A model generated the notes under the pieces. That model was not told the origin of the DNA and did no database searches. It was given only the letters and a program-made list of their open reading frames with translations. Position numbers and translations under genes: made by a program. DNA of 64,000 nucleotides from Sphingomonas sp. TREG-RG-20F-R18-01 (lineage in GTDB: Bacteria; Pseudomonadota; Alphaproteobacteria; Sphingomonadales; Sphingomonadaceae): assembly GCF_022662475.1 (NCBI RefSeq), contig NZ_JAKNQQ010000001.1, forward strand, positions 1,036,151 through 1,100,150. The letters run 5' to 3'. Positions 17,090 to 25,476 of the stretch are shown one piece after another. The first letter of the stretch is position 1; the number at the start of each line of letters is the position of its first letter.

Positions 17090-19635
17090 TCTGGCTCTTG
17101 CTCGCGGCCGAAGCCGCTCAAGTCTCGCCCAACCTTGCCACCATGACGCCGGAGCAGAAGGCGGCGCAGCTCCAGAGCAGCGCCCCCGCCGATCCCGCGG
17201 CCGGGCTTCCGGCATATGACTGGTGGAGCGAAGGGCTGCACGGCATCGCCCGCAACGGCTATGCCACGGTATTCCCGCAAGCGATCGGCATGGCCGCGAC
17301 GTGGGATGCGCCGCTGGTCAAGCGGATCGGCGATGTCGTCGCGACCGAAGCCCGCGCCAAGTTCAATGCGCAGCCGGTCGGCGCCGATCGCAAGATCTAC
17401 GAGGGCCTGACGATCTGGTCGCCCAACATCAACATCTTCCGTGATCCGCGCTGGGGCCGCGGGCAGGAAACCTATGGCGAGGATCCGTATCTGACCGGGC
17501 GGCTCGGCGTCGCCTTCGTCACCGGGCTGCAGGGGCCCGATCCCGCGCACCCGAAGGTCATTGCGACGCCCAAGCATTTCGCGGTGCACAGCGGCCCAGA
17601 GGCCGGGCGCGACAGTTTCGACGTCGACCCGTCCCCACAGGATCTGGAAGCGACTTACCTGCCCGCGTTCCGCATGACGGTGACCGAGGGCAAGGCGCAG
17701 TCGCTGATGTGCGCGTATAATGCGATCCTCGGCGTCCCCGCCTGCGCCAATGCCCCGTTGATGATCGACCGGCTCCGGCGTGCGTGGGGCTTCACCGGCT
17801 TCACCGTCTCGGATTGCGACGCGGTCGCCAACGTCCACATGTTCCATCATTACCGGCTCGATGCAGCGGGCGCGGCGGCGGCTTCGCTCAAGGGCGGGAC
17901 CGATCTGAACTGTGGCACCACCTACGCGGCGCTGCCCGAAGCGCTGAAGCGCGGGCTCGTCACGCAGCAGGAGATCGATACGGCGCTGGGCCGCGCCCTG
18001 TCGGCGCGTCGTGCGCTGGGCATCGCTTACGGCGCGACCAGCCCGTGGTCGCGGATTTCGCCCAAAGAGGTCGGCACGCCCGATCATCACGCGGTCGCGC
18101 TCGAAGCGGCCCGCAAGGCGATCGTGCTGCTCAAGAACGAAGGCAACCGGCTGCCGCTCAAGGCGGGCACGCGAATCGCCCTGATCGGTGCCGATGCCGA
18201 CGATGTCGGCGTATTGCAGGGCAATTATCACGGCACCGCGATCACGCCGGTCACCCCACTGGAGGGGCTGCGGCGTCAGTTCGGCACGGCCAACGTGCGC
18301 TATGCGCAGGGATCGCTGCTGGCCGACGGCGCACCCGTGCTGGTGCCGGAAACGGCGTTGCGCGCCAACGGCGCCGCGGGATTGCAGGCCGACTATTTCG
18401 CTGCGCCGGGCTTCGCGGGCCAGCCCGTCGTGTCCCGTCTCGAACGCACGATCGATCACGATACCAACCGCGCACCACCCGCCCCCGGGCTCGGCGCGCA
18501 GTGGAGTGCCCGCTGGACCGGCGCGCTCGTTCCCCCCGGGGCGGGCAGCTATCGCCTCGTCATCGATGCGCCGGCGTGCTGGAAATATTGCAAGTCCCAC
18601 GACGCTGCGCGGTTGTGGATCGACGGCAAGCCCTTGGCGGAAGGCGAGATCAAGAAGGGCCAGATCGACGTGCCGTTCACCAGCGACGGACGCGCGGTCT
18701 CGTTCAAGCTGGAACTCGACCACGTCAGCGACGATAGCGGCGTGCGGTTGATGTGGCTGCCGCCGGCAGAACCCTTGATAGCCGAAGCCGTTGCTGCCGC
18801 CAAGGCGTCCGACGTCGTGGTCGTCTCGGTCGGCCTGTCGCCCGACCTCGAGGGGGAGGCGCTGTCGATCAGCGTTCCCGGCTTCGTCGGCGGCGACCGT
18901 ACCGACATCGCGCTGCCGTTTGCGCAGCAACGGCTGATCGCGGCGCTCAAGGCGACCGGCAAGCCGCTCGTGCTGGTGCTGACCAGCGGCAGCGCGGTCG
19001 CGCTCGACCCGAACGACGCCGACGCGATCCTCGCCGCCTGGTATCCGGGTGAATCCGGCGGCACCGCGATTGCCGAGACTTTGGCCGGGCGCAACAATCC
19101 TTCGGGGCGCCTGCCGGTCACCTTCTACGCGCGCACTACCGACCTGCCCGCCTTCGTCGACTATGGCATGAAGGAGCGGACCTATCGCTACTTTACCGGC
19201 ACGCCCGCCTGGGGCTTCGGCCATGGGCTCAGCTATACGCGCTTCGGCTATACCGCGCCGGTCACGACCCTCCGGGTTGCGGCCGGTCAGCCCGCGACCG
19301 TCCGCGTCCGCGTCGCCAATACCGGACCGCGCGACGGCGAGGAGGTCGTGCAGGCGTATCTCGTCCCGACCATAAAGCCGGTCGGCGGGATGACGTCCCC
19401 CGTGCTGCAGCGTCAGTTGGTCGGGTTTACCCGGCTTGCCATCGCCAAGGGCAGGAGCCGCGAGGCGGCCTTCACGCTCGATCCGCGCAGCCTGAGCCTC
19501 GTCGCGCACGATGGCACGCGGACCGTCGAACCGGGCAGCTATCGCCTGTTCGTCGGCGGCGGCCAGCCCGACACCGCACCGGGCGCATGGATCGACCTGA
19601 CGATCACCGGGACTCGCCAGGAGCTGCCGAAATGA
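17086..19635 (+). CDS. GH3 exo-glycosidase with PA14 insert (beta-xylosidase/glucosidase type)
   Basis: An 849-residue GH3 enzyme. The barrel begins with YDWWSEGLHGIAR, contains INIFRDPRWGRGQE and KHFAVHSGP, and has the nucleophile in TVSDCDAV. A PA14 domain (about residues 425-560, GLQADYFAAPGF to DSGVRLMWLPP) is inserted before the second alpha/beta domain; a fibronectin-III-like domain ends the protein. It lacks the KHFPGHG motif of NagZ hexosaminidases. The YDWWSEGLHG form is typical of the plant-BXL/beta-xylosidase branch, so removal of core beta-1,2-xylose from plant-type N-glycans is an attractive inference; beta-glucosidase is the alternative. The short leader MIWLLLAAEAAQ lacks a positive N-region, so export is uncertain. 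It overlaps its neighbours by four bases at both ends. Confidence 0.92.
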   Translation: MIWLLLAAEAAQVSPNLATMTPEQKAAQLQSSAPADPAAGLPAYDWWSEGLHGIARNGYATVFPQAIGMAATWDAPLVKRIGDVVATEARAKFNAQPVGADRKIYEGLTIWSPNINIFRDPRWGRGQETYGEDPYLTGRLGVAFVTGLQGPDPAHPKVIATPKHFAVHSGPEAGRDSFDVDPSPQDLEATYLPAFRMTVTEGKAQSLMCAYNAILGVPACANAPLMIDRLRRAWGFTGFTVSDCDAVANVHMFHHYRLDAAGAAAASLKGGTDLNCGTTYAALPEALKRGLVTQQEIDTALGRALSARRALGIAYGATSPWSRISPKEVGTPDHHAVALEAARKAIVLLKNEGNRLPLKAGTRIALIGADADDVGVLQGNYHGTAITPVTPLEGLRRQFGTANVRYAQGSLLADGAPVLVPETALRANGAAGLQADYFAAPGFAGQPVVSRLERTIDHDTNRAPPAPGLGAQWSARWTGALVPPGAGSYRLVIDAPACWKYCKSHDAARLWIDGKPLAEGEIKKGQIDVPFTSDGRAVSFKLELDHVSDDSGVRLMWLPPAEPLIAEAVAAAKASDVVVVSVGLSPDLEGEALSISVPGFVGGDRTDIALPFAQQRLIAALKATGKPLVLVLTSGSAVALDPNDADAILAAWYPGESGGTAIAETLAGRNNPSGRLPVTFYARTTDLPAFVDYGMKERTYRYFTGTPAWGFGHGLSYTRFGYTAPVTTLRVAAGQPATVRVRVANTGPRDGEEVVQAYLVPTIKPVGGMTSPVLQRQLVGFTRLAIAKGRSREAAFTLDPRSLSLVAHDGTRTVEPGSYRLFVGGGQPDTAPGAWIDLTITGTRQELPK

Positions 19636-21062
19636 TCCTCACCCGGCGCGAGGCGCTGGTCGGTGGCGTGGCTGGTGCCACCCTGGCGGCATCCCCGGCG
19701 CTGGGGACTGTCCCTTTTCCGAGCCAGCGCCCCGATGCCAGCGCGCGCCGCTTCACCAGTCGCGCGGTCGAACGCGAGATCGCGCGCGTCTCGGCGAAGA
19801 TCGGCGACGCGAAGCTGCGCTGGATGTTCGCCAATTGCTACCCCAACACCCTCGATACGACGGTGCGCTTGCGCACGATCGACGGCGCGCCCGATGCCTT
19901 CGTCATCACCGGCGACATTCCCTGCCTGTGGCTGCGCGATTCCTCCGCACAAATGACGCCCTATCTCCACCTCGCACGCGAGGACGCGCCGCTCCGCACG
20001 GTGTTCCGCGGCCTGATCGCGCGACAGGCGCGCTCGATCCTGATCGATCCCTACGCCAACGCCTTCATGGAGGATCCGTCCGCCAAGACCACGCTCAGCT
20101 GGGCGCTAACCGACAAGACCGAGATGAAACCCGGCGTCGCCGAACGCAAATGGGAGATCGATTCCCTGTGCTATCCGATGCGGCTAGCCCATGGCTATTG
20201 GCAGGCGACCCGCGACCCAACCCCGTTCGACGCGCGCTGGGCGGCGGCAGCCCGGCTGAGCATCGCGACCTTCCGCGCGCAGCAGCGCAAGGACGGTCCA
20301 GGCCCCTACCGTTTCTTGCGCGTCAGCGACCGCAATATCGAGACGATGCCGCTGGAAGGCCTTGGCAACCCGTCGCGCTCCGTGGGGTTGATCCACTGCG
20401 GTTTTCGCCCGTCGGACGATGCCTGCCTCTACCCCTTCCTGATCCCGGCCAACCTGTTCGCGGTGACGGTCCTGCGCGAGCTTGCCGTCGTCGCGCAGGG
20501 TGCGCGCGGCGACGCGGCGCTGGCGCAGGAGGCCACCGCGCTGGCCGACGAGGTCGCGCGGGCGCTCGCCGAGCACGGCCGGATGCGGCTGCGCGACGGC
20601 AGCGACGTGTGGGCCTATGAGGTCGACGGCTTCGGCAATGCGATCTTCATGGACGACGCCAACGTGCCGTCGCTTTCGGGACTCGGCTACCTCGGCTGCG
20701 TCGCGCCGAACGATCCGCTATGGCTGCGCACGCAGGCCGCGGCGTGGAGCCCGGCTAACCCGTATTTCTTCAAGGGCAAGGCGGGCGAAGGCATTGGCGG
20801 CCCGCATGTCGGTCTGCGCCAGATCTGGCCGATGTCGCTGATCGTCCGCGCGCTCTCGAGCGATGACCCGGCGACGATCCGCGCCTGCCTGAAGACGTTG
20901 CGCGATACCGATGCCGGCACCGGCTTCATGCATGAGACGTTCGATCAGGACGATCCCGCGCAGTTCACGCGTTCCTGGTTCGCTTGGGCCAATGGCCTGT
21001 TCGGAGAGCTGATCGTTCGCATCGCCCATACCCGCCCCGCCTTGCTGGAAGCCCCGCTGTGA
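19632..21062 (+). CDS. GH125 exo-alpha-1,6-mannosidase, Tat-exported
   Basis: A 476-residue GH125 protein. Members of this family release alpha-1,6-linked mannose from N-glycans by inversion. The N-terminus MILTRREALVGG is a Tat signal. Family motifs include VITGDIPCLWLRDSSAQ, EIDSLCYP, RFLRVSDRN, the likely acid Asp region FMDDANVPSLSGLGY and the likely base Glu in GFMHETFD. The start at 19632 overlaps the GH3 stop (ATGA). The GTG start of GH92 overlaps its stop in the same manner. With GH92 it should clear alpha-mannose residues before the beta-mannosidase acts. Confidence 0.95.
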   Translation: MILTRREALVGGVAGATLAASPALGTVPFPSQRPDASARRFTSRAVEREIARVSAKIGDAKLRWMFANCYPNTLDTTVRLRTIDGAPDAFVITGDIPCLWLRDSSAQMTPYLHLAREDAPLRTVFRGLIARQARSILIDPYANAFMEDPSAKTTLSWALTDKTEMKPGVAERKWEIDSLCYPMRLAHGYWQATRDPTPFDARWAAAARLSIATFRAQQRKDGPGPYRFLRVSDRNIETMPLEGLGNPSRSVGLIHCGFRPSDDACLYPFLIPANLFAVTVLRELAVVAQGARGDAALAQEATALADEVARALAEHGRMRLRDGSDVWAYEVDGFGNAIFMDDANVPSLSGLGYLGCVAPNDPLWLRTQAAAWSPANPYFFKGKAGEGIGGPHVGLRQIWPMSLIVRALSSDDPATIRACLKTLRDTDAGTGFMHETFDQDDPAQFTRSWFAWANGLFGELIVRIAHTRPALLEAPL

Positions 21063-23383
21063 CCATCGACCGCCGTACCCTGATCGGAAGCTCCGCCCTC
21101 GCGCTGCTCGCCGGCGCGCTGCCCGCACGGGTCGTCGGCCGCCCGACCGTGCCGCGCACCGCGCCCAACCTGTTCGTCGGCACCGGCGGTGACGGCCATA
21201 CCTACCCCGGCCCGACGCTGCCGTTCGGCATGGTGCAACTGGGGCCGGATACCGATGTCGAGCGCTGGGCGACGTGTTCGGGCTATCACCACGGCGACGG
21301 CTCGATCATGGGATTCAGCCACACCCATCTGTCGGGCACGGGAATCGGCGACATGCTCGACGTGCTGGTGGTGCCGACGACCGGACCGGTACAGTTGCTG
21401 CCGGGGCCGCTCGACAATCCGGATGCGGGCTATCGCCAGCGCTATGCGAACGAAGCCGCCGAGCCAGGGTCGTACCGCGTGCACTTGGAATCCGGAGTCG
21501 CCGCCGAGCTGACGACGACCGAGCGGACCGGCTGGCATCGCTACACTTTCCCTCGCGGGGCGGGGCACGTGCTGATCGACCTGTCACATCTGGTCCACGA
21601 TACCTCTGACTCGGCGCCGCTGATCGACGACGCAACGCTTGCGATCGATGCGGACGGGACGATCACCGGCGGCCGACGGGTGTTCCGCTGGGCGAAGGGC
21701 CGGCGGATCCATTTCGCGCTGCACTGTTCGCGGCGGCCGGACCGTGTCACCTTCTACGCCGACGGCGATACCGAGCAGCCCGCTGGGACGCAGCGGATTG
21801 CCGGCAAGCGCCTCAAGATGGTGCTCCACTGGACCGATGCGGGGGCAGCACCGATCGTGCTGCGCTGTGGCATCTCGGGCGTCGACGTCGCGGGCGCACG
21901 CGCGAACCTGGCGGCCGAAGCGCGCGACTGGGATTTTGACCGGGTCTTGCGGACGGCGCGCCAGCGCTGGGCAGAGGCGCTCGGCGTGGTACAGGTCACC
22001 GGCGGCAGTGCCGACCAGCGCACGATCATGGCGTCCGCGCTGTATCACGCGCAATTGGCCCCGACGCTGTTCTCCGATGTCGACGGTCGCTACGTCGGGC
22101 TGGACGGGCAGATCCACACCGTTCCGCGCGGCGGGGCGGCCTATAGCAGCTGGTCGCTGTGGGACACCTACCGTGCGCTCCACCCGTTACTGACGCTGAT
22201 CGCGCCGGAACGAACCAAGAGTTTGATCGACGACCTGATCCGCCAGACCCAGCAATCGCCGTTCGGCCCGCTCGTCTGGCCATTGCAGGGGAAGGAAACC
22301 GGCACGATGATCGGCTGGCACGGCGTCGTCCCGCTGGCCGAGGCGCAGGCGAAGGGCATCCCCGCCGATTACGCCGCCGCCTGGCCCGCGATCGCCAGGC
22401 GCAGTTTCGATGTCACCGCCCCCGACAAGGACAACAGCCTCGGGCGCGATCTGTATGACCGGCTGGGCTACGTCCCGGCGGACGCGGTGTTCGAAAGCGT
22501 CAGCCGGACCCAGGAATATGCCTATGACGACTGGGCATCGTCGCATCTCGCGCGCACCGCGGGGGCGGGCGCGGCGGCCGATCGGCTGCTCAAGCGGTCC
22601 GGCAATTGGCGCAACGTAATCGACCGCGAGACCGGCTTCGCGCGCCCGCGCTTTACGGACGGCAGCTGGTGGACGCCCTACGATCCGATCCAGCTTGGGC
22701 ACATGCCCAAACCGTGGTGGCGGGATTATACCGAGGCGAACGGCTGGCAGGCGACCTTCCTCAACCAGCACGACATCTATGGCCGGATCGCGCATGTCGG
22801 CGGCGACGCGGCGTTCGCGGCAAAGCTCGACGCGTTCTTCTCGGCACCCTCCACGCTGCCCAGGAATGCGCCACCCGACATTTCCGGCATGCTCGGGCAA
22901 TATGCGCACGGCAACGAACCCGACCAGCATGCCGCGTATCTTTATGCCTATGCCGGCCAGCCGTGGAAGACGCAGGCGATGGTGCGGCGGCTGTGCGCCG
23001 AAATGTATCGCAACGCGCCCGACGGCATCATCGGCAATGACGATTGCGGCCAGATGAGCGCATGGTTCGTCTTTTCCGCGCTCGGCTTCTATCCGGTCGA
23101 CCCGGTCGAGGCGGCCTATGTGTTCGGTGCCCCGCTGTTCGACCATGCGACGGTGCGGGTCGGCGCGGGTCGCACGCTGACGATCGAGGCACCCGGCAAT
23201 CGGGCCGATACGCCCTATGTCACGGCGGTCACGTGGAACGGCAAACCCTGGACCAGGAGCTGGATCGACCATCGCACGCTGAGCGCGGGCGGCACGCTGC
23301 GCTTCACCATGTCGGCCACGCCCAACCGAGATTTCGGCGCCGCACGCGCCGATCGCCCCCCATCCTTCGGCCATTCGGCCTGA
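21059..23383 (+). CDS. GH92 alpha-mannosidase, Tat-exported
   Basis: A 774-residue GH92 enzyme; the family comprises calcium-dependent exo-alpha-mannosidases (1,2-, 1,3-, 1,4- or 1,6-linked) acting on N-glycans. Motifs visible are FVGTGGDGHTYPG, PFGMVQLGPDT, GFSHTHLSGTG, SLWDTYRALHPL, HGNEPDQHAAYLY and the signature GNDDCGQMSAWFVFS, which carries acidic residues conserved in the family. The GTG start at 21059 overlaps the GH125 stop and gives a Tat leader (DRRTLIGSS). Linkage specificity cannot be predicted. It is followed 14 bases later by GH29. Confidence 0.96.
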   Translation: MTIDRRTLIGSSALALLAGALPARVVGRPTVPRTAPNLFVGTGGDGHTYPGPTLPFGMVQLGPDTDVERWATCSGYHHGDGSIMGFSHTHLSGTGIGDMLDVLVVPTTGPVQLLPGPLDNPDAGYRQRYANEAAEPGSYRVHLESGVAAELTTTERTGWHRYTFPRGAGHVLIDLSHLVHDTSDSAPLIDDATLAIDADGTITGGRRVFRWAKGRRIHFALHCSRRPDRVTFYADGDTEQPAGTQRIAGKRLKMVLHWTDAGAAPIVLRCGISGVDVAGARANLAAEARDWDFDRVLRTARQRWAEALGVVQVTGGSADQRTIMASALYHAQLAPTLFSDVDGRYVGLDGQIHTVPRGGAAYSSWSLWDTYRALHPLLTLIAPERTKSLIDDLIRQTQQSPFGPLVWPLQGKETGTMIGWHGVVPLAEAQAKGIPADYAAAWPAIARRSFDVTAPDKDNSLGRDLYDRLGYVPADAVFESVSRTQEYAYDDWASSHLARTAGAGAAADRLLKRSGNWRNVIDRETGFARPRFTDGSWWTPYDPIQLGHMPKPWWRDYTEANGWQATFLNQHDIYGRIAHVGGDAAFAAKLDAFFSAPSTLPRNAPPDISGMLGQYAHGNEPDQHAAYLYAYAGQPWKTQAMVRRLCAEMYRNAPDGIIGNDDCGQMSAWFVFSALGFYPVDPVEAAYVFGAPLFDHATVRVGAGRTLTIEAPGNRADTPYVTAVTWNGKPWTRSWIDHRTLSAGGTLRFTMSATPNRDFGAARADRPPSFGHSA

Positions 23384-23397
23384 TCCCGGAGATCCAG

Positions 23398-25326
23398 ATG
23401 CCTCATCCCTCGCGCCGTGGCGTGATCGCCTCCGGCCTCGCCGCCACCGCCCTGCCCGCGCTCGCCACCCCCGCGCTCGCCAAGGCAACGGCGGGCGCCC
23501 CGGCGGCGTGGGGCGCAACGCCCTCGGCGCGCCAGCGCGCATGGCACGAGCGCCAGCAATATGCCTTCATCCATTTCTCGATCAACACCTTCACCGACAA
23601 GGAATGGGGGTATGGCGACGAGGATCCGGTGCTGTTCAACCCGACCGATTTCGCGCCCGACCAGATCGTCGCGGCGGCCAAGGCGGGGGGGATGACCGGG
23701 ATCATCCTGACCGCCAAACATCATGACGGCTTTTGCCTGTGGCCGACGTTGCTCACCGAACGCTGCATCCGCAACACACCGTACAAGCACGGCAAGGGCG
23801 ACATCGTCGGCGAAATGGCAACGGCGACGCGGCGCGCCGGGCTCGCGTTCGGACTGTACCTGTCGCCATGGGACCGACATCATCCCGACTATGGCCGCCC
23901 AGCCTATGTCGACTATTTCCGCAAGCAGATCGTCGAGCTCTGCACGCGCTACGGCGCATTGTTCGAATTCTGGTTCGATGGCGCGAACGGTGGCGACGGC
24001 TATTACGGTGGCGCGCGCGAAACCCGCAAGATCGACGCGCCGGCCTATTACGACTGGCCCACGACGATCGCGCTGGTGCACAAGCATCAGCCGATGGCGT
24101 GCACCTTCGATCCGCTCGGCGCGGATATCCGGTGGGTCGGGAACGAGGACGGCGTTGCGGGTGATCCGTGCTGGCCGACCATGCCCAACCATCCCTACGT
24201 CCAGTCCGAGGGCAATAGCGGCGTACGCGGTGCCCCCTTGTGGTGGCCTGCCGAGACCGACGTGTCGATCCGTCCCGGCTGGTTCTACCACGCCGACGAG
24301 GACGGCAAGGTGAAGACTCCCGAACGCCTGCTGAAGCTGTTCGACGAATCGGTAGGGCGCGGCACCAACCTCAACCTCAACCTGCCGCCCGATCGGCGCG
24401 GCCGGATCCCGGACACCGACGCCGCCGTCCTCAAATCGTTCGGTGCGGCCCAGGCGACGACCTATGCCACGAACCTGGCGCTCGGCGCGGTCGCGCACGC
24501 GAGCGCGGAACGCGGCGCGGCGTTCGCCGCCGCGCATGTGCTCGACGGAAACAGCGACAGCTACTGGTCCACGCCCGATGCAATCCACACGCCGACGCTG
24601 ACGCTGGACCTGCCGCCGGGGCGGAGCTTCGACCTGATCCGGTTGCGCGAACATCTGCCGCTCGGCGTCCGCGTCACCCGCTTTGCCATCGATGCCGAGG
24701 TCGATGGGACGTGGCAGACGCTGGCCGAGCATCAGGGCATCGGCGCGCAACGCATCATCCGCCTGCCCCGCCCGATCGCCGCGCGTCGGCTCCGGCTGCG
24801 GATCCTGGAGGCACCCGCCTGCCCCGCGATCCGCGAATTCGCCCTGTTCCGGCAGGCCGCGCCCGTCGCCGTCGTCCCGAGCACCAGGACCGACCCGACG
24901 ATCCTGTCGACCGCCGGCTGGCGGATCGTTGCCGCCTCGGCCCCCGGTGCCGAGGCGCTGCTCGACGATGACGCGGCGACGCGCTGGACGACGCCCGCCC
25001 CCGGCGCCGGCAAGCCGGCAAGCGTCACGATCGACATGGGGCAGCAGGTCCGGCTCGGCGGGATCAGCATCACGCCATCCCGGACGCTCGACACGGGCGT
25101 TGCCCCCCCGCGCGACTATAGCTGCGAGACGAGCACGGACGGGACGCATTGGGAAGCGGCCGGCGCGGGTGAACTCGCCAACATTGCCTATGCGCTGGCC
25201 ACGCAGCGCCTCGCCTTCGCCAGGCCGCGCCCCGCACGGTGGCTGCGCCTGTCGTTCGGGGCGACCGCGGTTCCTGCGGCGTCCCTCGCCCTGGCAGGCG
25301 TCGGCGGCTTCATCGCGCCGCGATGA
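23398..25326 (+). CDS. GH29 alpha-L-fucosidase with two C-terminal F5/8-type domains, Tat-exported
   Basis: A 642-residue GH29 enzyme expected to remove fucose from glycans. MPHPSRRGVIASG is a Tat signal. The catalytic domain (about residues 45-365) contains IHFSINTFTDKEWG, LTAKHHDGFCLWP, YLSPWD and the nucleophile in FEFWFDG (Asp194). Two discoidin-like (F5/8 type C) sandwich domains follow, about 370-510 and 520-640, often used for carbohydrate binding. The ATG at 23398 follows GGAGATCCAG. This layout is seen in GH29 enzymes that cleave alpha-1,3/1,4-fucose, which would suit core alpha-1,3-fucose of plant N-glycans, but linkage is inference. It is the last gene of the hydrolase run. Confidence 0.94.
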   Translation: MPHPSRRGVIASGLAATALPALATPALAKATAGAPAAWGATPSARQRAWHERQQYAFIHFSINTFTDKEWGYGDEDPVLFNPTDFAPDQIVAAAKAGGMTGIILTAKHHDGFCLWPTLLTERCIRNTPYKHGKGDIVGEMATATRRAGLAFGLYLSPWDRHHPDYGRPAYVDYFRKQIVELCTRYGALFEFWFDGANGGDGYYGGARETRKIDAPAYYDWPTTIALVHKHQPMACTFDPLGADIRWVGNEDGVAGDPCWPTMPNHPYVQSEGNSGVRGAPLWWPAETDVSIRPGWFYHADEDGKVKTPERLLKLFDESVGRGTNLNLNLPPDRRGRIPDTDAAVLKSFGAAQATTYATNLALGAVAHASAERGAAFAAAHVLDGNSDSYWSTPDAIHTPTLTLDLPPGRSFDLIRLREHLPLGVRVTRFAIDAEVDGTWQTLAEHQGIGAQRIIRLPRPIAARRLRLRILEAPACPAIREFALFRQAAPVAVVPSTRTDPTILSTAGWRIVAASAPGAEALLDDDAATRWTTPAPGAGKPASVTIDMGQQVRLGGISITPSRTLDTGVAPPRDYSCETSTDGTHWEAAGAGELANIAYALATQRLAFARPRPARWLRLSFGATAVPAASLALAGVGGFIAPR

Positions 25327-25353
25327 CGTTGCCGGGGCGCAGATGCCGCGGCA

Positions 25354-25380
25354 GGGTGACCCAGCGGAATGCGGTCACCC
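25354..25380 (+). terminator. Hairpin after the hydrolase operon
   Basis: GGGTGACC and GGTCACCC form an 8-bp perfect stem around an 11-base loop, 28 bases after the GH29 stop and before the channel gene. There is no T-run, so if it terminates transcription it does so in a non-canonical way; it may only protect the mRNA 3' end. Confidence 0.35.
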
Positions 25381-25476
25381 GGTTCACAAGGCGCCTTGCG
25401 GTGCCGGAATGACCGCGGATGTTGCGCCCCGGTCCGCGTTGGCGCAGGGGAACGGTCCCTCTCCGGCGGACCTGTG

